From contig JAGYXB010001792.1 in the NCBI GenBank assembly GCA_022495005.1, positions 1-64,000 on the forward strand: a stretch of 64,000 bases of DNA, written 5' to 3'. The notes beneath the pieces are model-generated. The model saw only the letters and a program-made list of their open reading frames with translations. It had not been told where the DNA came from and did not search any database. Below are positions 23,400 to 34,429 of this stretch, piece after piece (the first letter of the stretch is position 1; every line of letters starts with the position of its first letter). A program made the position numbers and the translations under genes. The DNA is from Rhyacophila brunnea (lineage: Eukaryota; Arthropoda; Insecta; Trichoptera; Rhyacophilidae).

Positions 23400-24130
23400 T
23401 GAAGCTGTATTGCCATATTATGGAAATATTTACTGGGTAAACTTTGATCATTTCGTGCATTATGAAGTATAAAATAAATATGATTTTATAACAAATAAAT
23501 TATTTAAAGTTCATGATAATTATTTATTTATAATTATTAAATTTATATGGTACCGTTTGCACATTTTTACACCGATTCACAATTTCAAAATTTTAAATTA
23601 ATTTTCGGGAAATTTTAATTTAAAATTAGGTAACATTACCCATGGCATGACGCGTATTACGTCGGCGACGTGACGTCACTATTCGTCAGATACATTAGGT
23701 TTATGCATGCAAATTTGCAGTCAATAGCTTGAATGCAGTTTGCTGTTATATGCATACGCCTGTTAAGTCACAAAATCATAATGTCGACATGAACAAGTGG
23801 TCAATTATTATAAAAAGCTCTTATCAAAAGTAATTTTTAAAAACTTGTCATACCTATAAATCTTATAAATTAACTAAATGGCTACCTATTCACGAAGCAT
23901 TCTTTATATTTTGTACATTTAAAATGAATGAATACGAATTTGTATTATTGTAGACAACGATAGGAGGTTAGAATTTCATAACAAGTTGACGTTTCAATAA
24001 ATATGTTTCTGTTTTAGAGACTAATATGTTATGAATTAATTTTAAGTACTGGCAACACTAATTAGTCGTCAAAAAGCGTTTCCGTGGACATTTACCAAAC
24101 GGTCCCAAACCAAACGGTTCCATTTCGTTT
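23400..24130. other. intergenic A+T-rich DNA
   Basis: No ORF or repeat could be assigned, apart from a CG-containing patch with GGCGACGTGACGTCAC near 23,665 and an AATAAA-rich stretch. Confidence 0.35.
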
Positions 24131-24149
24131 GTTTGATTCAGGTTGAACG

Positions 24150-24330
24150 ATACAGACTTGTCATTCTAAGCTTGTCCTTCGTTCTGACAACTACTCTCGT
24201 TTTATGCACTGACGCTCATTCAATATTGAAGTATTTGAAGGTTGCAATACACTATTGCAGGTCTATAATGTGTTTCATTTTCTTAGCACACACACATTCA
24301 CAACCCTGCTTCAAAATGTAGCCTGTCTGA
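24150..24330. repeat. dispersed repeat, also at 33,258-34,420
   Basis: The sequence from CTTGTCCTTCGTTCTGACAA through TTATGCACTGACGCT to CACACTATTGCAGGTCTATA recurs at 33,258-33,339 plus 34,299-34,400, where a hAT MITE splits it. It has no coding potential that I recognise. Confidence 0.75.
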
Positions 24331-24619
24331 ATTCTATTTATTAATCTGTGCTAAATTTGTGATTAAAATTAATTTCCTTATCAGCATCAAACAATTGACA
24401 ATAGTTATTTGTGAAATGTTTGAAATTTCACATTTTTTTTTTGTATCTTTATTTACTAAGATTTTATATAAGTACCTATTTAAATTGTTAATACAAAAAA
24501 ACAAATTAATGAATATATATTAGTACCTATGTCATATTGTAGTGTGTTTATGTAATGAATAAATTTATTTGTAAAAAATGGTACCTATTCTTTCTTAACA
24601 CATTGTGACCAAACACGAG

Positions 24620-24960
24620 AAATTCTCGTGTTAGAAGAGGTACTGTCCAACCAAAACTTCTTGTCCAGGTGTTAAAACTGTGAACTAACCATCCCCTCCA
24701 GTGGAGTGATATGAGACTTCCGTTGACAAATGAGATTTTTTCTCATTTCATTTTACCCTCCCGTGGTTTACGAATATATTAATTTACCTAATTTGAAGCT
24801 TTATATAACAAAAATATGTCTAAAACGATCAGGAGTGATGTTACGATCATTATTACTTACTAAACTTTTGGTTTATTACAACGAAGAAATTGAGTTGCAT
24901 CTAGAAGGAAAGCCGATACAATATTCAAACACTCCTCTAGCAACAACAAAAACATTGTAG
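24620..24960 (+). mobile_element. Tc1-like transposon fragment with N-terminal helix-turn-helix region
   Basis: It starts near a perfect 17-bp palindrome (CACGAGAAATTCTCGTG, 24,615) and shares CTTAAAACTGTGAACTAAC-type sequence and an ATG reading MSKTIRSDV (24,816) with 42,575-42,967. Here the frame breaks after about 15 codons. Short N-terminal pieces of this type, with an R-E/D-V-R-II start, are common in insect Tc1/mariner-like transposases; the family call is tentative. Confidence 0.4.
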
Positions 24961-24984
24961 TGACAGCCGATTCAACAATACGGT

Positions 24985-25165
24985 ACGTCATGGCCCCCAC
25001 AAGGGGGGGGCTGCCAGGGCTCTAGTCTAGGGGCCCGGGCTCAGGAAGGGCCCGGCGTGACGAGTCGACCGATAAATGAGATAAACACAGACCACAAATT
25101 TGCTCTAATAGTAAAAAAAGTCGTCTGCGGCGCTATTGTAGTTCAATAATTATTGATACTTAGAT
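24985..25165 (+). repeat. GC-rich dispersed repeat, inverted copy at 49,290-49,465
   Basis: The segment around CAGGGCTCTAGTCTAGGGGC, followed by GGGCCCGGCGTGACGAGTCG and GATAAATGAGATAAACACA, is matched in reverse complement at 49,290-49,465. It stands out from the A+T-rich background and is likely one end of a transposon family. Confidence 0.65.
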
Positions 25166-25599
25166 TATGTATACTTATAACAATATTTTTTCTACGACCA
25201 ACAGTTTTTGAGATATAAGCGAAAAACCAAAAAAAAAATAATCCCAAAATTTTGCGGTTTTCTGCCCGCCAAAAGTTGTGCCGAAGTCATCCGAATTGGC
25301 AAACTCGTTTTTTTCTTACTCATTATCATTATATCGTCACTGTTCTAGCAGAAGACACTAATTTGAAAAAATGACATAAGTATATAATTAGATAAGATAC
25401 CAAAATGTTCTTTATTTCAAACTTTACCTTCTGGAAACCTTCTTAATAAATGAACAGTCTTTATTTTAAAGTCATCGTTCTTACGATTAGTAGGTACCTA
25501 CTTAATAAACTCACATTATAGACCGACCATTTCATACATTTGAAATTTTAACAACTTCAAAGTCAAATTACCTTTAGAGTTAGAGTTCATTAAAACCTC

Positions 25600-25840
25600 A
25601 AATAGAGATGGGCTGACACATAGCTCGAAGAAGAGACAATCGTTGGACAAATTTAGTCATCCAGTGGTATCCAAGAGGTAAAAAACGTCCGCATGGTAGA
25701 CCTAGAGGCCGCTGGATCGATTAAATGATAAAGTTCTGCGGAAGTACGTGGCAACGCAACGAACAGGACCGAGAGAAGTGGATGCAGGTCGAAGAGGCCT
25801 TCGTCCAGCAGTGGATAGATTCATGCTGATGATGCTGATA
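25600..25840 (+). pseudogene. RTE-like LINE 3' end
   Basis: The reading HIARRRDNRWTNLVIQWYPR then GRPRGRWID, a stop, and KFCGSTWQRNEQDREKWMQ followed by VEEAFVQQWIDS matches the C-terminus of RTE-like LINE polyproteins. It is followed by a GATGCTGATGATGCTGAT-type tail. Only the last 80 or so codons remain. Confidence 0.75.
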
Positions 25841-25999
25841 TCCACACCGTCAATATTCACTCCGTATAAAATTACTAATTACCTTAGAGTAAAGCAATCT
25901 TAAAATTCAAACCTAGGCAAATATAAGCCACAAGCTGCAAAAAAATAAAAAAATATTCATACTAGGTTGTACCTACCAAGATAATTTTCAAATATCAAA

Positions 26000-26230
26000 T
26001 TTACAGTCGCTAGCCTGCAGCCGCCTGCAATATTTCCTAGATACCCCTCACACCTCCACCCGCTGACAAAAGAGAAACCTACCCCGCCGGCCCTTCGTCA
26101 GCAGGCAACATGGGGTGCAAATATCTAACATCTGGAATAGTCAGGAATATTCCATTCTCACCCCCCACACTGCATCCCGCCAGCTCACCAACTTTGAACC
26201 TAGGTACCGAAACACTGCTTCGCGAGCTTA
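26000..26230. other. C-rich unassigned patch
   Basis: A pyrimidine-rich stretch with CACACCTCCACCCGCTGAC and CACCCCCCACACTGCATCCC stands out in base composition. I see no gene or repeat partner in the window. Confidence 0.3.
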
Positions 26231-26393
26231 GATTATAGAAAAAATATTCCCGAACTTAGATTATAGAATCCCGAAGCAAAGAAAGCCTTTTAAATACTTA
26301 ATAGGTAGGTACTATAATCTACGACTTAATAATTATTTTTTTTATAATCTAATATAAATATGACTACTATAATACTTCTTATTGTGCCATCCC

Positions 26394-26745
26394 CTAGCGG
26401 AGGTCAGCCACCATCTTATCTTTGTCGTCTGCTTCCCGGAACAGTTTAGTGGAGCTGCACTCGTACCAATCACGGAGGTTCTTAAGCCACGAAATGCGGC
26501 GCCGTCCTCTGCTAGGTACGCTTCCCATTGATCTTCCCTTGAATGTCAAGTTGAGGAATGCTGTATTTTTGTCCTCTCCTAATGTGGCCGAGGTACTGTA
26601 GTTTCCTGGTTTTGATACTATGTAGAACTTTTCGGTCCTTCCCCATTCGATTGAGAACTTCAACATTTGTCACCCGGTCAGTCCAAGGAATTTTGAGGAT
26701 GCGCCTATACAGCGACATCTCGAAAGCTTCAAGTCTCCGTGACAT
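26394..26745 (-). pseudogene. endonuclease-reverse transcriptase C-terminal fragment (LINE)
   Basis: Minus-strand reading MSRRLEAFEMSLYRRILKIP then TDRVTNVEVLNRMGK, TRKLQYLGHIRRGQKY, and after a frameshift GRRRISWLKNLRDWYECSS. This is the well-known C-terminal block of insect endonuclease-reverse transcriptases (YRRxLxIxWxxRxTNxExL, KLxYLGHI). A second decayed piece is at 59,690-59,900. Confidence 0.82.
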
Positions 26746-26762
26746 CTCTATAATAGGTACTA

Positions 26763-27606
26763 TAAATTAATAAACCTAAAAAATCTTAACACCACTGCAC
26801 ATGGATGTACCTACTGAAATATGACTATACCTATTCTAAAACATTAGATCGAGAGGTTTAAAAGAATACTTTTTAAAAATACTTTATGCAGTCATCAAAT
26901 GTTTAAAATAAATATAAAGGATGGGGGAGAGGCACGCCAGCAGAGAGCCTAGCGGAAAATTTCGAAGCTTGCAATTTGAGATTTTTTTTTGATAATTTAC
27001 AATTTCAACTGAATAAATTAATTAACATGTATCTGAAAACATTAAAAAGATTTTTATTTTTAATTTAAAGATAAATGTAAAAAAATTTAATAAAATTTGA
27101 ATTCGTTGCAGGTTATTTTTAAAGTTTAGTTTATTTAATTTTTTTATATATTTTAGGTATGGTCCCAATATTGAAGCTCGATTTGATATAAGTAAATAAA
27201 AAAAATTTCAAGTTATACCTACACATTTATATTTTTATAAAAAACGATATTTTTTAAAATAAATAAGTATAAAAAATATTAAAACGATGAATTAGTCAAA
27301 AATCTAAACGACAAAAAATTGAAAACTTAACGGCCCACATGCTCGTCGTAGGTCAAAATTGAGTTTTTGTTGTATTTTCAAACCATGATCCTGGACACTC
27401 CTTAAACGTTGTAGATAATCTATTTATATAATTTTGAAGCCTTATTATCCCTCATATTTATTTTAAACATTTGATGACTGCATAAAGTATTTTTGTTACA
27501 TAAAATAGTATTCTTTTAAACCTCTCGCTCTAATGTTTTAGAATATAGTCATATTTCGGTACATAACTGTGCAGTGGTGTTAAGATTTTTTACATTTATT
27601 AATTTT
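26763..27606. mobile_element. fold-back element with ~160-bp inverted repeats
   Basis: The left arm (26763-26927, with AAATCTTAACACCACTGCAC and ATGCAGTCATCAAATG) is matched in reverse complement by 27448-27606. Arms are about 85-90 percent identical by eye. The roughly 520-bp spacer is A+T-rich with no ORF. Part of the spacer resembles 39,200-39,540 in inverted orientation. No target duplication was identified. Confidence 0.8.
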
Positions 27607-28936
27607 TAAACGCATTTATAAAACCATTAGTATAATTAATAACGAGATAATTTTTGTAAAATATCCACGATAAAAATATATATTGATAATCTCTGTGGTC
27701 CCAAATTTGACAAGAATTAGGCATTTTATTATTCAAAAAATCGGCAACTTGTTATAACTTGTTAGACATTTATAATCATCCACAGATACCTACCTAATTA
27801 ATAGATAAATATCAAAAGTTAAAAATCCTCCTGTAAAATAACATTTTGGTTAATTCGGCCTTTTTACAAAAAGCTGTCGATAATATAGGTACCTCCAGCG
27901 CTCGAAATGGAATATTTTACGAACCGGAGCGGTCAATATTTAATGAAAATGTTTAACATACTAATTGCTTGTGTATTTTATAAAAATAAGTGTGTTATGC
28001 CGTGTCCACATTGGAAACAAGTTGCTGGCAACCTCATTAAATTTCAAATAAAATAATTTTTGGTCAAACAAATTTTGATAATTATCGTGAAATTGAATGA
28101 GGTTACCAGTGTGGACAAACTTTTGGATTTTTACGTTAAATGGAAAATCTAGCTCACTGTCAAATTAATATGTCCACGAGACGGAGCGATAATTTTGCTG
28201 ATTTTACGAACCGGAACGGCGCTTCGGTGCGTTCCGGTCCATTTCGAGCCCTGACTCAACCAAACTGACTATACCCTGAAACCACAGAATTCATTTTTAC
28301 CACGTTTTTCTTAGCTCGTATTCTTGTTTGTCCGGTGGTTGTTTATCCAGTACAAATCTTGCAATCGATTTTTAACTAACTTCCCGACTAGCTAGATATT
28401 TGAAACTTTTAGAATATATCAGAACACGATGCCAATGCATTCTTTTAATACTTTTAGCCATCTTTAAGTCGAATTGAATTCATTTTCAGTTAATTCTGTT
28501 TTGTATGAAAAGCTATTTCGGAAGAAATCCGTAATCCAATCCACTCTTATTGGTTGCTAAGGAGGTGGTCCTAGCAACTAAATTATTAATATATACGTGC
28601 GTTACTATGGAAATCAAAAGGATATTTCAGTATTTTATATTTCTTTTTTGCAAAATAACAAAAAAATAATTTGTTGACAATTGCCTTATTTGTCCTAAAT
28701 TATTAATACATAGAATTGTCAACTTTATATGATTCAACAGAAAATTTAAAAACGCGGTATATAAAAAGTTCTTTTTATCTTGTAATTATTTGAAAATTAA
28801 GTTATCAACCTGGAAGCAATAATTGAATATTTATTTTAAAATAATAGTAGACTAGCTGCCCGAAACAACTCACTACGGAAGCAAATGCCGTGTGGTGTGA
28901 GATTTGCTATTTGTTAATGAATAATAAAATTAGTAC
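27607..28936. other. intergenic A+T-rich DNA
   Basis: No gene recognised. Two short inverted stretches with ACGAACCGGA(G/A)CGG near 27,914 and 28,205 bracket about 290 bp and may be the ends of a small element (CTCGAAATGGAATATTTTAC left, CCGGTCCATTTCGAG right). Confidence 0.45.
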
Positions 28937-28940
28937 ATAT

Positions 28941-31242
28941 CGCACCCCCAGTAAGATACTGTCGTAAGTCTGCAATGGGCGTTTTCGAGTTATGGATGTG
29001 GTTGGATTCGTATTTTTTTTTTGCTATTTTAATAAAATACTGTCGTATCTCAAACTCAAATAGTGTCAGAGAGAAAGCAATTAATACAGTACATTACTTT
29101 TCGAAAACTGTTAAATCGATAATAAAATAGTGTTGTAACTAAGTTACGACAGTATTTTACAAGAAGCTTTGTAAAAAACTAAAACAATACTTTTCAAAAA
29201 ATACTGTTGTAACTCTGTTACTACAGGAATATCTTGAGATACAGCGTAATTTTCTCACTAGTTGCATGGATATTATTGTTCCAAAGTATTCAAATAAAAA
29301 AAACTGGAAGCAGCAGAGGCAACAATTTTTGTTATCAACTTCAGTTAAATGGAAGTAAAATACAGGAAGTATACAAAAAATACTTTATCAACACATTTGG
29401 GGTGAGTGAAAGGTACGGCTCCACTGCGTTGGAAAACAAGAGATCTCCTTTCCGGAACGCCAATTCCAGAACAAAGTGATCACCATGGTAATAACAAAAA
29501 AAATGATGATGATTTATATCGTTCCCAGTGATCGAGTAACATTATTTGCGTGCACAGACGTCTAGATTGTATTTAGATGGTTAATTAACAATTGCTGAAA
29601 TGTATCAGTTATACAAAAAAACAACAAGCTGACAGCAATATGCCATTTGGAAAAGAACACTATTATACGCATCCATATTTAATGACGAATTTAATATTGG
29701 CTTCTTTACGCCTAAAAAAAGATTTGTGCGTTGAATGCGACCTATACAATAATTCTTCACAGAAGAAAAACAACAACTCCAAGAAAAGTATGAGATACAT
29801 CAACCTGGAAAAAAGAGACAAGGGATAAAAAGACCAAAGAAGTAGCAGAGTCCCGAACTAATGGCCAAAATAGCGTCATTAATGTAGCTGTATATGATTT
29901 GCAGGCTGTTTTACCGCTGCCTTGCGGAAATGTGTCAACTTTATATTATAAACGAAAGTTGGCAATGTACAATCTTACAGTCTATAATATCACTAAAAAT
30001 ATTGCAAACTGCTACATGTGGGATGAGAGTTTGCATGAGGATCCAATGAAATTGGTAGTTGTGTACTCGATTACATTACATGTGAAAAATATCACCACAT
30101 TTAGCATTATATTTTTTACAGAGACAATTGTGCCAGGTAGAACAAAAATAAATACATTCCTGCAATGTATTTATATGCCATCGGGAATTCACAAAAAAAT
30201 AAAACGATCTCTTATACGTTTTTGGTCACCGGGTATACCCAAAATGAAGGCGATATTGTCCATTCTACAATTGAGCAGCAGAAGAATAGGGCTCTAAAAA
30301 GTGGACCAATATTTGTGCCCAGCCAAATGATTACCATTGTACAAACGAGTAAGAAAACAGGACAACCATACATTGTCAAACCCATGACGACAAATAATTT
30401 TCACACCATGAAAAAACTAGCAGATGAAATCGGTAAAAATTACAACACGGATGAAAATGCAGAAAAATTTTTGTGGCAGAAGATTAAAGTTATAAAAGTA
30501 GACAGAGACTATCTATACATTATTTTTTTTTAAACCCGTTATCATGAGGAATGTAGGAAATTGAATGTTCGTCAACGGCAAATAGGTAAACCGTTACCAA
30601 TGGATGGTCTCAATTTATCCAAAGCATATCAAGAGCGTCCAAAAATATCGACAATTAAAAAGAAGGATTTGCTTTCTCTCTGCACTGCTAAACATCGTGA
30701 ATTTTATTATGATTTTTTGCTTCTCTTCCAAGTGATGTTTAAAAATTAAAAATCGTACCTAAAATTTTTATTTGCCCATTAAATAAAATAACTAAGTATT
30801 TTTTTGTTGTTTTGAACTAATAATTGTATTTTCTTGTTTTTTTTCAATAAATCTTTAAAGATTGTACCATAACTTAATATTTTGAAAACCTTCCTTCACA
30901 GTGCCCAACAAATTAGTTGAAATTATTAGAGTGATGGTAGGGAAATGTACATAGAAAGTATTGAGTTGATTCAAATTTTACCATGAAATTTTCAAATATC
31001 CTAATAAAATACTGTCGTAACTCAGAAATATTCAAATATCTCCATTTGTCATATACACGAGAAAAAGAGAAAAGAGAAAAATGATGAATACATTTGAAAA
31101 TAGATCATGTTTTTCCATAAAAATAAGTAATAATTTTTGCATTCAGACTTTTCCTGTATTTACAAAGAATATTTGAAACTTCAAATGGCTCTCCTGCAAA
31201 ATGACAATTTTTGGATTACTACAGTATCTTACTGGGGGTGCG
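28941..31242 (+). mobile_element. 2.3-kb DNA transposon with DUF7869-type protein and subterminal repeats
   Basis: Terminal inverted repeats of about 22 bp begin CGCACCCCCAGTAAGATACT at both ends, flanked by ATAT on each side (or a TA/AT duplication, as the flanks are ambiguous). Inside each end the motif ATACTGTCGTAACT recurs in both orientations: about 28,956, 29,037, 29,142-29,159 (reverse), 29,201, 31,009 and, in the right terminal repeat, 31,222. Between them lies a decayed protein-coding region (29,234-30,749). Placement of repeats at both ends and absence from the centre fit transposase-binding sites. Confidence 0.75.
29234..30749 (+). pseudogene. decayed DUF7869-type protein of the 2.3-kb element
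   Basis: Fragments in shifting + frames line up with one arthropod family: SRGNNFCYQLQLNGSKIQEV then YKKYFINTFGVSERYGSTAL (29,310-29,450); KKDLCVECDLYNNSS (about 29,725); VYDLQAVLPLPCGNVSTLYY and KRKLAMYNLTVYNITKN (29,890-30,000); CYMWDES; QNKNKYIPAMYLYAIGN after a 1-bp shift near 30,135; GYTQNEGDIVHSTIEQQKNR (30,225-30,290); and GPIFVPSQMITIVQTSKKTG. The expected acidic DNCxGQNKN box reads TETIVPG here, and several stops intervene. The family is seen as many uncharacterised proteins in insects; its role as a transposase is inferred from the terminal repeats. Confidence 0.65.
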
Positions 31243-31544
31243 ATATAGTGAAATATTTCTGCGTTCAGCTTACCAACATCACACTCATTTTTGTTAGATA
31301 CTGGCTAAAATCAAAATCTGAATAAAAATGTATCATAAGTCGACAGGAAAAATATATTTAAAAAATCTGAGAGCAGCCAAGTTATTCTGCTGAACCAACA
31401 ATACCATCACATGACAACGGGTAGGATCCAATCACTTCGATACAGGCACTCACATAATCGAGTCCGGATCCTCACAGAAATGGAAAAAAAAACTTACAAA
31501 TTATTGAGGTAAATCGCATATTAGTTTTTCGGTACTAGTCGGTT

Positions 31545-31690
31545 ATCCTGCATCCTGGCAAACAAATTTTGAAAATAGCCGATATACTGGATTATTTGTT
31601 AGGATAACTTAACCTAACCTAAACTAACAAATAATCCAGTATATCGGCTATTGTCAAAATGTGTTTGCCGCTGTATCCAGGATAAACGTA
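31545..31690. mobile_element. hairpin MITE (about 60-bp arms)
   Basis: The left arm GGTTATCCTGCATCCTGGCA...GCCGATATACTGGATTATTT is followed by a short loop with AACCTAACCTAA and then its reverse complement. A relative sharing GAAAATAGCCGATAAACTGG lies at 54,689-54,780. Confidence 0.8.
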
Positions 31691-31873
31691 TAAAACCAGT
31701 TTTTCTTCTTCTTTGTCAGGACCTCATTACTGAGGATTGTGACCCGGATGGTTTGACTGTCAAACAGCGTTCTCAACGGTTTGACCCCACCCCTCTAGGC
31801 ATTCTACAACACACAAGGCCAGTACACACTTACAAAAACCGTGGCACTCATGAATTGGTGCAATTATCTAGGA

Positions 31874-32080
31874 CAGTGTTCTTCAAACTTTGTCGACTCA
31901 CGCAACCCTTAGAATTATATTTTTTTTTCGGGGAACCCCATCCCATCCTTAGAAAAATATATCTTAAAATAATTACATTTTTTTACAAAATTTGTTGAAA
32001 TCTAGGTCTATTTGTCGATTTTTTTTTTAACTCGCGGAACCCCCAGAGAGAAGCCGCGGAACACAGTTTGAAGACCACTG
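31874..32080. mobile_element. hAT MITE, 207 bp
   Basis: Terminal inverted repeats CAGTGTTCTTCAAACT and CAGTGGTCTTCAAACT are flanked by 8-bp duplications ATCTAGGA (31866-31873) and ATCTAGGG (32081-32088). Eight-base duplications and CAGTG ends define the hAT superfamily. Confidence 0.92.
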
Positions 32081-32351
32081 ATCTAGGGCATCTAATGTTT
32101 GCTTTAATATTTCGATGCGGCGTGTCTAAAAACTACATCCTAGCAAATTCTAATGATTATGACCATTAAGCCACGCGTAATTGATAAGCATTTGTGGACG
32201 CGACAGCTCGCAATAACCCTAGTTGAACACCCTTAATTATTATACCTGCAGGCAATTGCTAGAGTAATAGTTTGAAGTCTTTGGGTATGGGGAATGTACC
32301 CGGAAAACTGCGGTATTCCGCGGGCAGTGTCAATGTTGAAGATAGTGACAC

Positions 32352-32653
32352 CTGCGCATCTATTCTATACACAACACTGCTATCGCCTGCTATCAAGGGT
32401 AGTTTATCATAAATGTTTGTATTGAGGTATAATAATACTGGTACAATACGTTGGCCGTCTAAATTTTTGTCAAAACTGTCTATCTCACTCTAAAAGTTAG
32501 CACAGCCAAAAGAGGTGCTGTTAAAACATTAGCACTTATTGTAACAATATTGCAACTAACTTATTGTAAAAATTATATTACCTACATACCTCAATACAAA
32601 AATATAAAAAAACTACCCTCGATAGCAGTCTTGAGCATAGAACACATGTGCTG
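32352..32653. mobile_element. MITE of the CAGCGCATC family, copy 1
   Basis: It begins CTGCGCATCTATTCTATACA and ends in a diverged inverted copy (GCAGTCTTGAGCATAGAACA). Internally it holds GCACTTATTGTAACAAT and CTATCTCACTCTAAAAGTTA, shared with copies at 42,261-42,552 and 53,159-53,431. Confidence 0.82.
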
Positions 32654-32659
32654 CTAGAT

Positions 32660-33257
32660 TTTTTAATTAACTTCCACGACCTTAAAAATCAATATTGTTA
32701 TTGACATTTTTTTCAAAACAAACACTTTTTCTGTGTGCGCATCTTTTTCGATATAGTAAAGTTGATTATAATATATGTTGCTGTAGTATATATATATTTG
32801 AATTTCTTTGAAGCGGCCTGTTTACCCACTCCATATCAAATTTTGCTAGATAAGCAATAATTCTTAGATCTCACTAAGATCGGGAAAACTGAACGAAAAT
32901 TTATTATAGTTCGACAAAGAAAATACAGTTTAAAAATTCTCAGAACATCCACGTTGTTCCGATAGGATTTTAAATCGTAGCAATAAATAAACAAAATAAT
33001 AAATATGTTCTGAAAATGACACTTTAATAATATGCAAGTGACAGATTAAAACGGATTTTTTAAAATCTACCATAAAATGAGTAGATAGTATGCAAGTGAC
33101 AGTATTTGCGACATTTGCAAAATTTTCTTAGATAAGTACATACCAGGGAACAGAGAATTAATGGGAACTGAAATATCTAACGGGTGTGGAGTAACAGGCA
33201 ATCGACCTTGAGTGTGGAAGAATATGGGATAAACTTAAACACATGTTAAGAATACGC
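32660..33257. other. intergenic A+T-rich DNA
   Basis: No gene seen. Two short related segments with TATGCAAGTGACAG occur near 33,034 and 33,090. Confidence 0.35.
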
Positions 33258-33339
33258 TTGTCCTTTGTTCTGACAACTTTACTGCTCTCGGTTTATGCAC
33301 TAACGCTAATTCAATATTGGTGTATTTGACGGTTGCAAC

Positions 33340-34298
33340 CAGTGACGTCCCTAGACAAAATGCCGCCACATTTCTTTACAGTTTTTATCATCCTTTCATG
33401 ACTCCAATATCTAAGGAATGTGTTGTATGGATACATTACTAACAAGATATACCACTAAATTTAATTTAAATGCAATCTCTGCTTCAATAGACTATATTAC
33501 GAGGCCACGGTTTCAGATACATTTAAAAATACACCAGACAACTCGTGAGTGACTGGCAAACATTTTACACAAAATTAAGTAAGTATGTACTTACTACCTA
33601 CCTACCTGTACCTAATTCAAATATAATTCGCAAATCTGCATGTGTCATTGCTATTCACTAAGGATGTGACGTCCAAGGACAACGGAAGTAAACTAGACAT
33701 CGTGAAGTCGACAAAAATTATAGTCATATTAAAACTTTTATAGTAATTGTCCAACCAGTGAGTTGAATGTTTTAATGGAAATTTTTCGTTTTAACTAAGC
33801 TTAGGTACAGTTCGAGGGCTTAGTGTCAAACAACACTATCTACAAAAGTGCAACTTTACAGGAGAGCCAAAAATCGTTATTTTAGATTCTTGTAACTCAA
33901 CAAAGGAAATGTTTATTCAAAAACCTAATGTTAATATTTTATAATTTATTGTGTATTGTACATTCATCTTGCTTATGATGATGTTAAAATTTATAGGGAT
34001 AGTTTTTAAAAAATATGAAAACAAGGGTAACTTATGTAGTTAGCGTTAAACTGTACTGACGATTTAATAAGAAATTAGAAAAGATTGACATACCGTTGTT
34101 TGACTATCATGTAGACGTAAATGTAAAATAACGTTATCTCAAAAAAAAAAAAAAACACTTTTTTGTAGATAACGTTGTCTTACTTTAAGCACTCGAGTTA
34201 TTTCTATATACCCAATGATTCTCCTCGATTTGCCGCCCTTCATGTAACTGCCGCCCCCAAGCAACGCTCAATCTGCCTACCTCCACGGGTCGTCACTG
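33340..34298. mobile_element. hAT non-autonomous element, 959 bp
   Basis: Ends CAGTGACG/CGTCACTG are flanked by perfect 8-bp duplications GTTGCAAC (33332-33339, 34299-34306). It interrupts the dispersed repeat whose uninterrupted form is at 24,150-24,330, giving an empty site. No transposase ORF is present. Confidence 0.92.
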
Positions 34299-34429
34299 GT
34301 TGCAACACACTATTGCACGTCTATAATGTGTTTAATTTTTGTAGGACACTCACACAGTCAAAAGTCTGCTACAAAATTTAGTGCATCTGTCGATGTCGAT
34401 GCACGGGTTTCTGCATTACAGTGAATGTT

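Noticed and set aside
31605..31620. AACCTAACCTAA as a telomere-like TTAGG repeat
   Set aside because: Only two units, and it is the loop of a hairpin MITE.
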